A stretch of 64,000 nt of DNA from Vibrio fluminensis. GTDB lineage: Bacteria; Pseudomonadota; Gammaproteobacteria; Enterobacterales; Vibrionaceae. Numbering within the stretch: position 1 is the first letter of the stretch; each line of letters opens with the position of its first letter. Positions 39,983-53,382 of the stretch are shown here, piece by piece. A program made the position numbers and the translations under genes. The DNA lies in assembly GCF_015278125.1 (NCBI RefSeq), contig NZ_JADILO010000017.1, forward strand, positions 16,693 to 80,692. Reading direction: 5' to 3'. The notes under the pieces are model-generated. The model did not search any database. It was not told the origin of the DNA and saw only the letters and a list, made by a program, of their open reading frames with translations.

Positions 39983-40010
39983 TAGGTCAGCTTTGCTGGC
40001 CTATTTTTTT
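39983..40010 (+). terminator. Terminator between mioC and oriC
   Basis: TAGGTCAGC pairs with GCTGGCCTA (one U-G pair) around a TTT loop and is followed by seven T. It should keep mioC transcripts from entering the origin. Confidence 0.88.
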
Positions 40011-40330
40011 GCCTTGTGGATAGAGTTGCTCGCAAAAACCAAGTTCATTTGCCTAAAAAACACCCAATCAGTCTGTGCATAACTCGGGGTTTATCCGGTG
40101 ATTAACCTATAGTTATCCCAATAACAACTTTGATCCAAACTTACCCCTGTGAATAAGTGCCAATTTTGATCCCAGCTAATCCTCGATCTGATCAAGGTAA
40201 GATCACATGATATGATCCGAATAAGATCCATGATCTTGTTGATCATTTTTAAGTTATCCACAGAGATCGTCGATCCTAATAATAGATCTAATAAAAGATC
40301 ATATATATAGATCTTATATATATTTAGTTT
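40011..40330. other. oriC: Chromosomal replication origin oriC
   Basis: Three DnaA boxes match TTATNCACA exactly: 40074-40082 and 40148-40156 on the minus strand, and 40254-40262 on the plus strand. A fourth, at 40015-40023 (minus), differs at one base. There are 14 GATC sites between 40132 and 40313, the density expected for SeqA/Dam control. Three consecutive 12-13-base AT-rich units, each starting with GATC (40285, 40297, 40310), form the likely unwinding element. It lies between mioC and mnmG, as in other gammaproteobacteria. I could not place an IHF or Fis site with confidence. Confidence 0.95.
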
Positions 40331-40356
40331 GCCCCTCTAAACTTAAAAAGTACAAA
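40329..40356 (+). promoter_or_regulatory. Possible mnmG promoter
   Basis: TTGCCC (40329-40334) and TACAAA (40351-40356) are separated by 16 bases and lie directly after the unwinding element. Transcription would run away from oriC into mnmG. Confidence 0.4.
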
Positions 40357-40440
40357 AGCGTTTTTCTCTCTACTAGAAAGCAGGTAGAATATCGCTCTTT
40401 TTTATCTGTCCGACTTTTCTTGAATACCAGAGGTCAGTTC

Positions 40441-42336
40441 ATGCTTTATCACGAAAACTTTGACGTCATTGTGGTTGGTGGCGGTCACGCAGGAACGGAA
40501 GCCGCACTCGCATCAGCGCGTACAGGGCAAAAAACCCTCTTATTGACTCATAACATTGACACATTAGGTCAAATGTCATGTAACCCAGCGATTGGTGGCA
40601 TCGGCAAAGGGCATCTAGTGAAAGAAGTGGATGCTATGGGTGGCTTAATGGCACAAGCCATTGATCATGCTGGTATTCAATTTCGAACATTGAATGCTTC
40701 TAAAGGTCCTGCAGTACGAGCGACTCGTGCCCAAGCAGACCGAGCACTATACAAAGCCTTTGTGCGTGACGTACTAGAGAACACACCAAATCTGACACTT
40801 TTCCAGCAAGCAGTAGATGATCTGATTGTTGAAAATGATCGTGCAGTAGGTGTGGTTACTCAAATGGGTCTTAAATTCCGCGCCAAAGCGGTTGTATTGA
40901 CCGTTGGTACCTTCCTTGGGGGCAAGATTCACATTGGGATGGAAAGTTCGTCAGGTGGCCGCGCAGGCGATCCTCCATCGATCGCACTAGCAAATCGTCT
41001 ACGTGAATTACCACTGCGTGTGGATCGTTTAAAAACGGGAACACCACCACGTATCGATGCCAACAGTGTTGATTTCTCAGTACTCGAAGCGCAACACGGT
41101 GATAATCCAACACCTGTGTTCTCGTTTATGGGCAATCGTAGTCAACATCCGCGTCAGATCCCGTGTTTTATTACTCATACCAATGAGCGTACGCACGATG
41201 TGATCCGCAACAACCTTGATCGTAGTCCAATGTATGCGGGCGTAATCGAAGGTATTGGTCCACGTTACTGCCCATCGATTGAAGATAAGGTGATGCGTTT
41301 TGCGGATAAAAACAGCCACCAGATCTTTATCGAACCAGAAGGTCTCACCACCACAGAACTTTACCCGAATGGTATTTCCACCAGCTTACCGTTTGATGTG
41401 CAGGTGCAGATCGTTCGTTCAATGAAAGGTTTTGAAAACGCGCATATCGTGCGCCCTGGCTACGCAATTGAGTATGATTTCTTTGATCCTCGCGATTTGA
41501 AGCAAACTTACGAAAACAAATTTATTGCTGGCTTGTTCTTTGCTGGTCAAATCAACGGTACTACCGGTTACGAAGAAGCGGCTGCACAAGGTCTTATGGC
41601 GGGTCTAAACGCAAGTTTGTACAGCCAAGATAAAGAAGGTTGGAGCCCTCGCCGTGACCAAGCGTACGTCGGCGTGCTTATCGACGACCTATCGACTATG
41701 GGTACCAAAGAACCATACCGTATGTTTACTTCTCGTGCGGAATACCGTTTGTTGCTGCGTGAAGATAACGCTGATCTACGTTTGACGGAAAAAGCGCGCG
41801 AGCTCGGTTTGATTGATGATGTGCGTTGGGCACGTTTCAACGAGAAAATCGATAACATCGAAAAAGAGCGTCAACGCCTGAAAGAGACTTGGATGAATCC
41901 AAAATCGACCGGTATTGATGAGCTAAATGCTTTGCTGAAAGCTCCAATGGCGCGCGAAGCCAGTGGTGAAGATCTTCTGCGTCGTCCGGAGATCACTTAT
42001 ACACAGTTAACTCAATTAGCGGCATTCCAACCTGCTCTAGAAGATCAACAAGCCGCTGAGCAAGTTGAAATTCAAGTGAAGTACGAAGGCTATATCAAGC
42101 GTCAGCAAGATGAAATTGAGAAGTCGCTGCGACATGAAAACACCAAGCTGCCCGCTGATCTTGATTACAAACAAGTTAGTGGTCTATCTAATGAAGTGGT
42201 GTTAAAGCTGACTGAAGCGAAACCGGAATCAATTGGCATCGCATCACGTATTTCTGGTATTACACCTGCGGCGATCTCTATCCTGTTGGTTCACCTGAAG
42301 AAACAAGGTCTACTGAAAAAGGGTGAGGAAGCCTAA
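40441..42336 (+). CDS. mnmG: tRNA uridine-5-carboxymethylaminomethyl modification enzyme MnmG (GidA)
   Basis: This 631-residue FAD enzyme forms a complex with MnmE to modify U34 in tRNA. The dinucleotide-binding motif [12 protein letters not shown] is at about 11-22, and [22 protein letters not shown] and [11 protein letters not shown] follow. I chose the ATG at 40441 with GAGGT upstream and the conserved N-terminus; the longer frame adds seven residues without family support. The gene starts about 110 bases after the unwinding element, and rsmG overlaps its stop by one base. Confidence 0.98.
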   Translation: MLYHENFDVIVVGGGHAGTEAALASARTGQKTLLLTHNIDTLGQMSCNPAIGGIGKGHLVKEVDAMGGLMAQAIDHAGIQFRTLNASKGPAVRATRAQADRALYKAFVRDVLENTPNLTLFQQAVDDLIVENDRAVGVVTQMGLKFRAKAVVLTVGTFLGGKIHIGMESSSGGRAGDPPSIALANRLRELPLRVDRLKTGTPPRIDANSVDFSVLEAQHGDNPTPVFSFMGNRSQHPRQIPCFITHTNERTHDVIRNNLDRSPMYAGVIEGIGPRYCPSIEDKVMRFADKNSHQIFIEPEGLTTTELYPNGISTSLPFDVQVQIVRSMKGFENAHIVRPGYAIEYDFFDPRDLKQTYENKFIAGLFFAGQINGTTGYEEAAAQGLMAGLNASLYSQDKEGWSPRRDQAYVGVLIDDLSTMGTKEPYRMFTSRAEYRLLLREDNADLRLTEKARELGLIDDVRWARFNEKIDNIEKERQRLKETWMNPKSTGIDELNALLKAPMAREASGEDLLRRPEITYTQLTQLAAFQPALEDQQAAEQVEIQVKYEGYIKRQQDEIEKSLRHENTKLPADLDYKQVSGLSNEVVLKLTEAKPESIGIASRISGITPAAISILLVHLKKQGLLKKGEEA

Positions 42337-42968
42337 TGTCTGTCTTACGTCAAAAATTGGATGAGTTGATTGCACAAACTGATCTCGACGTCTCTGAGCG
42401 TCAACGCGAACAGTTGGTGGGTTATGTTGAACTGCTTAATAAGTGGAACAAAGCGTACAACCTGACTTCAGTGCGCGATCCAATTGAAATGTTGGTGAAA
42501 CACATCCTCGATAGCATCATCATTAGCACTCACCTTGAAGGTGAGCGCTTTATTGACGTTGGTACTGGCCCTGGTTTGCCTGGTATTCCTCTGGCAATTA
42601 TGAACCCAGACAAAGACTTCCATTTACTCGATAGCTTGGGTAAACGTATTCGCTTTATCAAGCAAGTGATTCACGAGCTGAAAATTGAAAACGTGACCCC
42701 GATTCAAAGTCGAGTTGAAGAGTATCAACTCGAAGACAAATTTGATGGTGTACTAAGTAGAGCATTTGCCTCGATGGTCGATATGGTTGAATGGTGTCAC
42801 CACTTACCAAAAGATCACACCGGACGCTTTTTGGCGCTCAAGGGGCAATTATCACAGAATGAGATTGCTGAATTGCCAGAGTGGTGTTGTGTGACCGATA
42901 TCAAATCTTTGCAAGTTCCTCAATTGGAAGGCGAGCGTCATCTAGTAATCTTATCGCGCAAGGAATAA
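42336..42968 (+). CDS. rsmG: 16S rRNA (guanine-527-N7)-methyltransferase
   Basis: This 210-residue Rossmann-fold methyltransferase uses S-adenosylmethionine to methylate G527 of 16S rRNA. The cofactor-binding motif is [17 protein letters not shown] (about 70-86), and the segment [16 protein letters not shown] is the family N-terminal signature. Its ATG overlaps the mnmG stop codon by one base (TAATG), which indicates coupling. parA starts 14 bases after the end. Confidence 0.97.
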   Translation: MSVLRQKLDELIAQTDLDVSERQREQLVGYVELLNKWNKAYNLTSVRDPIEMLVKHILDSIIISTHLEGERFIDVGTGPGLPGIPLAIMNPDKDFHLLDSLGKRIRFIKQVIHELKIENVTPIQSRVEEYQLEDKFDGVLSRAFASMVDMVEWCHHLPKDHTGRFLALKGQLSQNEIAELPEWCCVTDIKSLQVPQLEGERHLVILSRKE

Positions 42969-42982
42969 TAGCGAGGTAGATC

Positions 42983-43756
42983 GTGGGAAAAATTGTAGCC
43001 ATTGCCAACCAGAAAGGCGGTGTTGGAAAAACAACGACTTGTATTAATTTAGCTGCGTCTATGGCCGCAACTAAACGCAAGGTACTGGTTATTGATCTGG
43101 ACCCACAGGGTAACGCAACCATGGCAAGTGGTGTCGACAAATATCAAGTTGATGCCACTGCATACGAGCTTTTGGTGGAAGATGTCGCGTTTCATGATGT
43201 GGTGATCACTAAGACCACTGGGCATTATGACCTAATTGCTGCCAATGGTGATGTAACTGCTGCTGAGATTAAACTGATGGAAGTGTTTGCGCGTGAGATA
43301 CGCCTAAAGCAAGCGCTTGCGTCGGTTCGCGATAACTATGATTTCATCTTTATAGATTGTCCTCCTTCTCTAAACCTTCTTACAATCAATGCCATGGCCG
43401 CAGCAGATTCTGTGTTAGTGCCAATGCAGTGTGAGTATTTTGCACTAGAAGGTTTAACTGCGTTAATGGATACCATTAGCAAGCTAGCCGCTGTTGTTAA
43501 CGAGAATCTCAAGATTGAAGGGTTATTGCGCACCATGTATGACCCTCGAAACCGGCTTTCCAATGAAGTATCCGATCAATTGAAAAAGCACTTTGGAACC
43601 AAGGTGTACCGCACTGTTATTCCTCGCAATGTTCGCTTAGCAGAAGCGCCAAGTCATGGTAAGCCTGCTATGTACTACGACAAACATTCCGCAGGCGCTA
43701 AAGCTTATCTAGCCTTAGCGGGTGAAATGCTTCGTCGTGAAGAAGTACCTGCTTAA
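42983..43756 (+). CDS. parA: Chromosome partitioning ATPase ParA (Soj)
   Basis: This 257-residue Walker-type ATPase moves the origin region after replication. The deviant Walker A KGGVGKTT is at residues 11-18 of the stretch IVAIANQKGGVGKTTTCINL, and IDLDPQGNAT and IFIDCPPSLNLLT follow. The start is GTG at 42983 with GAGGT upstream. It is the chromosome I-type ParA by its place after mnmG-rsmG. parB follows after 24 bases. Confidence 0.97.
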   Translation: MGKIVAIANQKGGVGKTTTCINLAASMAATKRKVLVIDLDPQGNATMASGVDKYQVDATAYELLVEDVAFHDVVITKTTGHYDLIAANGDVTAAEIKLMEVFAREIRLKQALASVRDNYDFIFIDCPPSLNLLTINAMAAADSVLVPMQCEYFALEGLTALMDTISKLAAVVNENLKIEGLLRTMYDPRNRLSNEVSDQLKKHFGTKVYRTVIPRNVRLAEAPSHGKPAMYYDKHSAGAKAYLALAGEMLRREEVPA

Positions 43757-43780
43757 CACTAACTAATAGGAACTGAATTC

Positions 43781-44662
43781 ATGTCTAAACGTGGTTTAGG
43801 TAAAGGGCTTGATGCGCTTCTTTCAACCAGTTCGTTGGCGCGTGAACGCCAGCAGACAGTGAATTTGAGTCAAGAACTGTCTAGTAATGGTCAGTTAACT
43901 GAACTTGGCATCAATCTTTTACGACCAGGTGTTTATCAGCCACGTAAAGATATTGAGCCAGAAGCACTTGAAGAGTTGGCTGCATCGATTGAATCGCAAG
44001 GCATTATCCAGCCTATCGTGGTACGTCAGGTCGATCACGACAAGTTTGAGATCATTGCAGGTGAGCGTCGTTGGCGTGCTGCCCGCAAAGCAGGCTTAAG
44101 CCAAGTGCCTTGTTTGGTGAAAAAAGTCGAAGATCGCGCGGCGATCGCTATGGCATTGATCGAAAATATTCAGCGTGAAGATCTGAACGTGATCGAAGAG
44201 GCTCAGGCGCTAGAACGTCTGCAGCACGAGTTTTCTTTGACTCATCAGCAAGTGGCTGAGGTGATTGGTAAGTCTCGAGCAAGCGTAAGTAACATCTTGC
44301 GTTTGAATCAACTGGAAGACGACGTAAAAAAATTGGTGGTTCAAAAGCAACTAGAAATGGGCCACGCACGAGCATTGATTGTGCTAGAAGGTGAACAACA
44401 AGTCGAAGTTGCGACTCAGGTCGCAGCGAAGCAAATGACGGTTCGCCAAACTGAGCAGCTAGTGAAAAAGTGCCTAAAGCCAGTAGTTGAGTCGAAAAAC
44501 GTGCCAGAGGATGCTGAAACTCAACAAATGTCACAAAAATTGAGTGAAATCTTAGGGGCAAAAGTTGCGATTACACGTTCCGCGACAGGTAAGGCAAAAG
44601 TGACAATAAATGTTGATGAACCTCAAAAATTGGCGCAATTAATTGCCAAGTTGCAGAGCTAA
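43781..44662 (+). CDS. parB: Chromosome partitioning protein ParB (Spo0J)
   Basis: This 293-residue CTP-dependent DNA clamp binds parS and spreads. The N-terminal KGLGKGLDALLS contacts ParA. The CTP-binding core has GIIQPIVVR and GERRWRAARKAGL (about 88-100). The helix-turn-helix is LTHQQVAEVIGKSRASVSNILRL (about 148-170), and a dimerisation domain closes the chain. No perfect parS site was seen in the window; the best partial one is in recF. Confidence 0.97.
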   Translation: MSKRGLGKGLDALLSTSSLARERQQTVNLSQELSSNGQLTELGINLLRPGVYQPRKDIEPEALEELAASIESQGIIQPIVVRQVDHDKFEIIAGERRWRAARKAGLSQVPCLVKKVEDRAAIAMALIENIQREDLNVIEEAQALERLQHEFSLTHQQVAEVIGKSRASVSNILRLNQLEDDVKKLVVQKQLEMGHARALIVLEGEQQVEVATQVAAKQMTVRQTEQLVKKCLKPVVESKNVPEDAETQQMSQKLSEILGAKVAITRSATGKAKVTINVDEPQKLAQLIAKLQS

Positions 44663-44759
44663 GTGAGATAATTGATCTTCATCAAATTTTATAAAACATG
44701 ATTTTTATGTAAAAGTTGTAGGTTTGTAAACAGAATTGTAACTTTTTGCGGTGTTTCCA

Positions 44760-44787
44760 TTGCATTCAATTCGACTGACCGTATAAT
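44760..44787 (+). promoter_or_regulatory. atp operon promoter
   Basis: TTGCAT (44760-44765) and TATAAT (44782-44787) are separated by 16 bases and lie about 60 bases before atpI. The region from 44663 is otherwise AT-rich and has no clear terminator for parB. Confidence 0.72.
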
Positions 44788-44848
44788 TTTTGCCAATTTC
44801 CCAGCACAAGGTTGTTATTGCTGTGGATATTACTAGAGGTATGAATAC

Positions 44849-45238
44849 ATGGTAGCGGCGTTAGCTAGACCTGGACGAGAGCTTGCTAAGCAATTGTTAA
44901 TGATCCAGCTTGGCGCGGTTACGTTAGTGGCAGCGGGAATGGCTGGCACTGTGAGTATTGAATGGGGAATTTCTGCATTGGTTGGTGGCGGCATTTGTGT
45001 CCTAGCTAACGCGGTCTTTGCTTTATGTGCCTTCATGTTCAGTGGAGCACGTGCAGCAAAGAAAGTCGCTGCATCCTTTTACACGGGTGAAGTGCTTAAA
45101 ATCCTAATCACAGTCGCTCTATTCTCGCTTGTCTACATGTATACACAGGTGGAACTTGTTCCCCTAAAACTAACCTATTTACTGGCTCTAGGAGTTAATA
45201 TCTGTGCGCCAGTGCTTTTCATTAACAACAAAAAATAG
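44849..45238 (+). CDS. atpI: ATP synthase assembly protein AtpI
   Basis: This 129-residue membrane protein has four hydrophobic segments and matches AtpI, which helps assemble the c-ring. The blocks ALVGGGICVLANAVFALCAFMF and LGVNICAPVLFINNKK fit the family. An AGAGG tract lies 11 bases upstream of the ATG. It is the first gene of the atp operon and lies 8 bases before atpB. Confidence 0.9.
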   Translation: MVAALARPGRELAKQLLMIQLGAVTLVAAGMAGTVSIEWGISALVGGGICVLANAVFALCAFMFSGARAAKKVAASFYTGEVLKILITVALFSLVYMYTQVELVPLKLTYLLALGVNICAPVLFINNKK

Positions 45239-45243
45239 GATGA

Positions 45244-46056
<813 letters not shown>

Positions 46057-46085
46057 TTTTTTTAAGCTTTTTATTTGGGCACTAA

Positions 46086-46367
<282 letters not shown>

Positions 46368-46440
46368 TCACTTATTGCCAAGGGCAAGCCACACGGTTTG
46401 CCATTGATTAACACTAAGTCCAAATAGAGGGGTAGCTGTT

Positions 46441-46911
46441 GTGAATATGAACGCAACTCTGCTAGGTCAAGCAATCTCGTTCGCACTATTCGTGTGGTTC
46501 TGCATGAAGTATGTATGGCCACCATTGATGAATGCGATTGAAGAGCGTCAGAAGAAAATTGCTGACGGTCTACAAGCGGCAGAACGAGCTTCAAAAGACT
46601 TGGACCTAGCACAAGCCAACGCTTCTGATCAGTTGAAAGAAGCGAAGCGCACAGCATCTGAGATCATTGAGCAAGCTAATAAGCGTAAAGCTCAAATTCT
46701 AGATGAAGCTCGCGAGGAAGCTCAGGTTGAACGCCAGAACATCCTTAATCAAGCTGATGCTGAACTAGAAGCAGAACGCAACCGCGCACGTGATGAACTG
46801 CGCAAACAAGTTGCAACTCTGGCTGTAGCTGGTGCTGAGAAAATCCTTGAGCGTACTATCGATAAAGATGCGCACAAAGATATTCTCGACAACATTACTG
46901 CAAAACTTTAA
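46441..46911 (+). CDS. atpF: ATP synthase Fo subunit b
   Basis: This 156-residue stator stalk has one N-terminal helix (about 6-26; [14 protein letters not shown]) and then a long charged coiled coil. The start is GTG at 46441, as in E. coli atpF, with GAGGGG upstream; an ATG two codons later is possible. Confidence 0.96.
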   Translation: MNMNATLLGQAISFALFVWFCMKYVWPPLMNAIEERQKKIADGLQAAERASKDLDLAQANASDQLKEAKRTASEIIEQANKRKAQILDEAREEAQVERQNILNQADAELEAERNRARDELRKQVATLAVAGAEKILERTIDKDAHKDILDNITAKL

Positions 46912-46925
46912 GTCTGGGGGCGCAT

Positions 46926-47459
46926 ATGTCTGATTTGACTACTATCGCACGCCCCTATGCTAAAGCAGCATTCGACTTTGCAGTTGAAAAAGAGCAATTG
47001 GAACAATGGGGACAAATGCTCTCTTTCGCTGCTGAAGTAGCCCAAAATGCACAAGTTAAAGAGCTTTTATCAAGCTCAATGTCTGCCGATAAGTTGGCAG
47101 AGATTTTTGTCGCAATTTGTGGTGAACAAGTAGATGCCCATGGTCAAAACCTGTTAAAGGTGATGGCTGAGAATGGTCGATTAAAGGCCCTTCCTGATGT
47201 AAGTGAGCAATTCTTCTTTTTGAAGAAAGAACATGAGAAAGAGATCGACGTTGAAGTTATTTCAGCAACAGAACTTTCTGATGAACAGCTAGCGAATATC
47301 GGTGGCAAACTTGAGCAGCGCCTAGCGCGTAAAGTGAAGCTGAATTGCAGTGTAGACGAAGCCCTACTTGGTGGGGTAATAATTCGAGCCGGAGACCTAG
47401 TCATCGATGACTCAGCGCGTGGTCGTTTGAACCGCCTGAGCGATGCATTGCAGTCTTAA
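46926..47459 (+). CDS. atpH: ATP synthase F1 subunit delta
   Basis: This 177-residue subunit links the b stalk to the alpha3beta3 head. The opening [17 protein letters not shown] and the ending [23 protein letters not shown] are family signatures. It follows atpF after 14 bases and precedes atpA by 13 bases. Confidence 0.97.
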   Translation: MSDLTTIARPYAKAAFDFAVEKEQLEQWGQMLSFAAEVAQNAQVKELLSSSMSADKLAEIFVAICGEQVDAHGQNLLKVMAENGRLKALPDVSEQFFFLKKEHEKEIDVEVISATELSDEQLANIGGKLEQRLARKVKLNCSVDEALLGGVIIRAGDLVIDDSARGRLNRLSDALQS

Positions 47460-47472
47460 TGGGGATTGGAGC

Positions 47473-49014
47473 ATGCAACTTAATTCCACGGAAATTAGCG
47501 ATCTGATCAAACAACGTATCGAGTCTTTCGAAGTTGTTAGTGAAGCTCGCAACGAGGGTACTATCGTATCGGTAAGCGATGGTATCATCCGCATTCACGG
47601 CCTAGCGGACGTGATGCAAGGTGAAATGATTGAATTACCGGGTGGCCGTTATGCACTAGCACTTAACCTTGAGCGTGACTCGGTTGGTGCGGTTGTAATG
47701 GGCCCATATGCTGACCTTAAGGAAGGCATGAAAGTTACAGGTACTGGTCGCATTCTTGAAGTGCCAGTAGGTCCAGAACTACTAGGTCGCGTAGTGAACA
47801 CGCTAGGTGAACCTATCGATGGTAAAGGTCCAATCGAAGCTAAATTGACTTCGCCTGTAGAAGTGATTGCACCAGGTGTAATCGACCGTAAATCGGTTGA
47901 CCAACCTGTACAAACTGGTTACAAGTCAGTTGACTCAATGATCCCAATCGGTCGTGGTCAGCGTGAACTTGTTATCGGTGACCGCCAAACTGGTAAAACA
48001 GCAATGGCGATCGATGCGATCATCAACCAGAAAAACTCTGGTATTTTCTCAATCTACGTAGCAATTGGTCAGAAAGCTTCTACCATCGCTAACGTAGTAC
48101 GCAAACTAGAAGAACATGGCGCACTAGCGAACACTATCGTTGTTGTGGCATCAGCTTCTGAGTCTGCTGCACTGCAATACCTAGCGCCTTACGCTGGTTG
48201 TGCAATGGGTGAATACTTCCGCGATCGCGGCGAAGACGCACTGATTGTTTACGATGATCTATCTAAGCAAGCAGTAGCTTACCGTCAGATCTCTCTACTA
48301 CTTAAACGTCCACCAGGCCGTGAGGCATTCCCAGGTGACGTATTCTACCTTCACTCGCGTCTACTAGAGCGTGCAGCTCGTGTAAACGAAGAGTACGTAG
48401 AGCGTTTCACTAACGGTGAAGTGAAAGGTAAGACTGGTTCTTTGACTGCTCTTCCTATCATCGAAACTCAAGCAGGTGACGTTTCAGCATTCGTACCGAC
48501 TAACGTAATCTCGATTACTGATGGTCAGATCTTCCTACAAACTGAGCTATTCAACGCGGGTGTACGCCCAGCGGTTGACCCTGGTATCTCAGTATCTCGT
48601 GTAGGTGGTTCGGCACAGACGAAAATCATCAAGAAGCTATCTGGCGGTATTCGTACTGCACTAGCTCAGTACCGTGAACTAGCGGCATTCGCACAGTTCT
48701 CGTCTGACCTTGATGACGCAACGAAGAAACAGCTAGACCACGGTCAAAAAGTTACTGAGCTAATGAAACAGAAGCAATACGTTCCATTCTCAGTATTTGA
48801 TCAAGCACTAGTTATCTTCGCGGCAGAGCGCGGTTACCTAGCAGATGTTGAAATCAGCAAACTGCTAGATTTTGAAGCGGCTCTACTATCGTATGCTCGC
48901 GGTCAATACGCTGAACTTGCAGCTGAGATCGACAAGACGGGTGCTTACAACGATGAAATCGAAGCTCAGTTGAAGAAACTGACTGACGACTTCAAAGCAA
49001 CCCAAACTTGGTAA
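47473..49014 (+). CDS. atpA: ATP synthase F1 subunit alpha
   Basis: This 513-residue non-catalytic nucleotide-binding subunit has Walker [12 protein letters not shown] (about 169-179) and [18 protein letters not shown] chose the ATG at 47473 with TTGGAGC upstream; the longer frame from 47443 overlaps atpH and has no support. Leucine codons are mostly CTA. Confidence 0.98.
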   Translation: MQLNSTEISDLIKQRIESFEVVSEARNEGTIVSVSDGIIRIHGLADVMQGEMIELPGGRYALALNLERDSVGAVVMGPYADLKEGMKVTGTGRILEVPVGPELLGRVVNTLGEPIDGKGPIEAKLTSPVEVIAPGVIDRKSVDQPVQTGYKSVDSMIPIGRGQRELVIGDRQTGKTAMAIDAIINQKNSGIFSIYVAIGQKASTIANVVRKLEEHGALANTIVVVASASESAALQYLAPYAGCAMGEYFRDRGEDALIVYDDLSKQAVAYRQISLLLKRPPGREAFPGDVFYLHSRLLERAARVNEEYVERFTNGEVKGKTGSLTALPIIETQAGDVSAFVPTNVISITDGQIFLQTELFNAGVRPAVDPGISVSRVGGSAQTKIIKKLSGGIRTALAQYRELAAFAQFSSDLDDATKKQLDHGQKVTELMKQKQYVPFSVFDQALVIFAAERGYLADVEISKLLDFEAALLSYARGQYAELAAEIDKTGAYNDEIEAQLKKLTDDFKATQTW

Positions 49015-49056
49015 TAGGTCGGTGGCAGTAATGCCACCAACTAATGGAGAGTAACG

Positions 49057-49923
49057 ATGGCCGGCGCAAAAGAGATACGTAATAAAATCGGTAGTGTTAA
49101 AAGCACGCAGAAAATTACGAAAGCGATGGAAATGGTAGCAGCTTCAAAAATGCGTCGTTCTCAAGATGCAATGGAAGCTTCTCGTCCATACGCTGAAACA
49201 ATGCGTAAAGTGATCGGTCATGTGGCTAATGCAAATCTAGAGTACCGTCATCCGTACCTAGAAGAGCGTGAAGCTAAGCGTGTTGGTTACATCATCGTTT
49301 CTACAGACCGTGGCCTGTGTGGCGGCTTGAACATTAACGTGTTCAAAAAAGCCCTAGTTGATATGCAGGCTTGGAAAGAGAAAGGTGCTGAAGTTGAACT
49401 TGCGTTAGTGGGTTCTAAAGCAACTGGCTTTTTCAAAAGCAGTGGCGCGAAAGTAGCCGCTCAGGTTTCTGGTCTGGGTGATAGCCCAAGCCTTGAAGAC
49501 CTTATCGGTTCTGTAAGCGTAATGCTGAAGAAATACGATGAAGGTGAACTGGATCGTTTATATGTGGTTTTCAACAAGTTTGTGAACACCATGATTCAGG
49601 AACCAACGATCGATCAATTGCTACCTTTGCCTAAATCGGACAGCGAAGAGATGCAGCGTGAGCACTCATGGGACTACATCTATGAGCCTGAGCCAAAGCC
49701 TCTATTGGACACACTTCTAGTGCGTTACGTAGAGTCTCAGGTTTACCAAGGTGTAGTAGAAAACCTTGCTTGTGAGCAAGCGGCCCGAATGATTGCGATG
49801 AAAGCTGCAACGGATAACGCGAGCGACCTGATTGAAGATTTAGAGCTTGTGTACAACAAAGCCCGTCAGGCTGCGATTACACAAGAACTTTCGGAAATCG
49901 TTGGCGGCGCTGCTGCGGTTTAA
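49057..49923 (+). CDS. atpG: ATP synthase F1 subunit gamma
   Basis: This 288-residue central shaft turns inside the head. The N-terminal coil [26 protein letters not shown] and the C-terminal [24 protein letters not shown] are the two conserved helices of the coiled coil. The spacing to atpA (42 bases) and atpD (35 bases) suits one transcript. Confidence 0.98.
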   Translation: MAGAKEIRNKIGSVKSTQKITKAMEMVAASKMRRSQDAMEASRPYAETMRKVIGHVANANLEYRHPYLEEREAKRVGYIIVSTDRGLCGGLNINVFKKALVDMQAWKEKGAEVELALVGSKATGFFKSSGAKVAAQVSGLGDSPSLEDLIGSVSVMLKKYDEGELDRLYVVFNKFVNTMIQEPTIDQLLPLPKSDSEEMQREHSWDYIYEPEPKPLLDTLLVRYVESQVYQGVVENLACEQAARMIAMKAATDNASDLIEDLELVYNKARQAAITQELSEIVGGAAAV

Positions 49924-49943
49924 GTTTAGGTAAAACGAAATAG

Positions 49944-51362
<1,419 letters not shown>

Positions 51363-51380
51363 GGCTAACTAGGAGGCGAT

Positions 51381-51803
51381 ATGGCACCAATAACCTTTCA
51401 TCTAGACGTAGTAAGCGCTGAGAAAAAACTTTTCTCTGGTCGCGTTGAAACGTTTCAGGTGACCGGTAGCGAAGGTGAGCTGGGTATTTTCCACGGCCAC
51501 ACTCCGCTGCTGACCGCTATTAAGCCTGGTATGGTGCGTATTGTGAAACAGCACGGCCACGAAGAGTTCATTTATGTCTCTGGTGGTATGGTAGAAGTTC
51601 AGCCGGGTACAGCGACTGTACTGGCTGATACCGCTATCCGTGGTGAAGATCTAGACGCAGCGAAGGCAGAAGAAGCTAAGCGTCGCGCTGAGGAGAATAT
51701 CCAGAACCAGCACGGCGACATGGACTTCGCACAAGCGGCCAGTGAGCTGGCTAAAGCCATTGCTCAGCTACGAGTTATCGAGCTGACGAAAAAGCGTCGC
51801 TAA
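51381..51803 (+). CDS. atpC: ATP synthase F1 subunit epsilon
   Basis: This 140-residue subunit couples the shaft to the c-ring and can inhibit ATP hydrolysis. An N-terminal beta-sandwich ([35 protein letters not shown]) is followed by a two-helix tail (about 90-138). AGGAGGCG precedes the ATG. It is the last atp gene. Confidence 0.97.
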   Translation: MAPITFHLDVVSAEKKLFSGRVETFQVTGSEGELGIFHGHTPLLTAIKPGMVRIVKQHGHEEFIYVSGGMVEVQPGTATVLADTAIRGEDLDAAKAEEAKRRAEENIQNQHGDMDFAQAASELAKAIAQLRVIELTKKRR

Positions 51804-51831
51804 TCAATATTAGTGGTGTTTATAATGTGAG

Positions 51832-51860
51832 AAAGGCGGCCATTTGGTCGCCTTTTTGTT
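51832..51860 (+). terminator. Terminator of the atp operon
   Basis: AAAGGCGGCC pairs with GGTCGCCTTT (one G-U pair) around ATTT and is followed by five T. Confidence 0.92.
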
Positions 51861-51879
51861 TATTTATTCACGTCAGGCA

Positions 51880-51908
51880 TTAACTAATGGACTAATGCTG
51901 ACTACAAT
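51880..51908 (+). promoter_or_regulatory. Possible glmU promoter
   Basis: TTAACT (51880-51885) and TACAAT (51903-51908) are separated by 17 bases, about 40 bases before the glmU start. The -35 match is moderate. Confidence 0.45.
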
Positions 51909-51950
51909 ATGCGCCAGTTGAAACAAATATAACGTCATAGGTTCTACATA

Positions 51951-53312
51951 ATGAAATTTAGCGCTGTCATTCTTGCTGCGGGTAAAGGCACTCGCATGTA
52001 TTCCAACAAGCCAAAGGTATTGCATACATTAGCAGGCAAGCCAATGGCGAAACATGTGATCGATACTTGTACAGGATTAGGTGCGCAGAATATTCATTTG
52101 GTTTATGGCCACGGTGGCGATCAAATGCAAGCAGAGCTTGCAGCAGAGCCAGTAAACTGGGTATTGCAAGCGGAGCAACTTGGTACTGGCCACGCGGTAG
52201 ATCAAGCTTCTGATCAATTTGAAGACGATGAAAAGATCTTAGTGCTTTACGGTGATGTACCATTGATCTCATCAGAAACGATTGAGAACCTACTTGATGC
52301 GCAACCAACCGGCGGTATTGCCCTGCTGACAGTCGTTCTGGATAACCCAATGGGTTATGGCCGTATCGTGCGTAAGAATGGTCCCGTTGTAGCAATCGTT
52401 GAGCAGAAAGATGCGACTGATGAACAGAAGTTGATTAAAGAGATCAACACAGGCGTTATGGTGGCAACAGGTCGCGATCTTAAACGTTGGTTGTCTGGCT
52501 TAAACAATAATAACGCACAAGGTGAGTACTACCTGACTGATATTATCGCGGCTGCTCATGATGAAGGCCATGCGGTTGAAGCGGTTCATCCAGTAAACCC
52601 AATTGAAGTTGAAGGGGTGAATGACCGTGCGCAATTAGCTAGATTAGAGCGTGCATATCAGTCAATGCAAGCGCAAAAGCTACTTGAGCAAGGCGTGATG
52701 CTACGCGATCCTGCTCGCTTTGATCTACGTGGCGAACTGCAATGCGGCTTAGATGTCGAAATCGACGTAAACGTCATTATCGAAGGTTCGGTATCCCTTG
52801 GTGATAACGTTCGTATCGGTGCTGGTTGTGTACTGAAAGACTGTGAGATTGACGACAATACTGTTGTTCGCCCATATAGCGTAATTGAAGGGGCAACTGT
52901 TGGGGAAGAGTGTACGGTTGGTCCATTTACTCGCTTGCGTCCTGGCGCTGAATTACGTAATGATGCACATGTTGGTAACTTTGTTGAAGTGAAAAATACC
53001 CGCATTGGCGAAGGTTCAAAAGCCAACCACCTTACTTACTTAGGTGATACTGAGATTGGTCAACGTGTTAACGTAGGTGCTGGTGTGATTACTTGTAACT
53101 ACGATGGTGTGAATAAGTTTAAAACCATTATTGGTAATGACGTGTTTGTTGGTTCTGATAGTCAGTTGATTGCGCCTGTGACGATTGCCGATGGTGCCAC
53201 GATTGGTGCTGGTACGACTTTGACCAAAGACGTAGCAGAAGGTGAGTTAGTGATCACTCGCGCCAAAGAACGCAAAATTACTGGCTGGCAACGCCCAGTA
53301 AAGAAGAAGTAA
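51951..53312 (+). CDS. glmU: Bifunctional UDP-N-acetylglucosamine pyrophosphorylase / glucosamine-1-phosphate acetyltransferase
   Basis: This 453-residue enzyme makes UDP-GlcNAc for peptidoglycan and lipopolysaccharide. The uridyltransferase domain (about 1-228) opens with [18 protein letters not shown]. The C-terminal left-handed beta-helix (about 250-440) carries hexapeptide repeats such as [12 protein letters not shown] and the acetyltransferase site near [12 protein letters not shown]. It is a single gene with its own terminator, in the usual place after the atp operon. Confidence 0.98.
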   Translation: MKFSAVILAAGKGTRMYSNKPKVLHTLAGKPMAKHVIDTCTGLGAQNIHLVYGHGGDQMQAELAAEPVNWVLQAEQLGTGHAVDQASDQFEDDEKILVLYGDVPLISSETIENLLDAQPTGGIALLTVVLDNPMGYGRIVRKNGPVVAIVEQKDATDEQKLIKEINTGVMVATGRDLKRWLSGLNNNNAQGEYYLTDIIAAAHDEGHAVEAVHPVNPIEVEGVNDRAQLARLERAYQSMQAQKLLEQGVMLRDPARFDLRGELQCGLDVEIDVNVIIEGSVSLGDNVRIGAGCVLKDCEIDDNTVVRPYSVIEGATVGEECTVGPFTRLRPGAELRNDAHVGNFVEVKNTRIGEGSKANHLTYLGDTEIGQRVNVGAGVITCNYDGVNKFKTIIGNDVFVGSDSQLIAPVTIADGATIGAGTTLTKDVAEGELVITRAKERKITGWQRPVKKK

Positions 53313-53338
53313 GCTAGGGCCTCTGCTTTGAATTGATG

Positions 53339-53367
53339 AAAACCGCTCTTTTGAGCGGTTTTTTTAT
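53339..53367 (+). terminator. Terminator of glmU
   Basis: AAAACCGCTC/GAGCGGTTTT forms a 10-bp stem with a TTTT loop and ends in seven T. The end of a minus-strand permease gene lies 16 bases away. Confidence 0.94.
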
Positions 53368-53382
53368 GTCTAGTGCTTATGT

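Noticed and set aside
40081..40130. Possible IHF site and extra weak DnaA boxes (TTATCCGGT, TTATCCCAA) in oriC
   Set aside because: Each has two or more mismatches to the consensus, so none was listed as a site.
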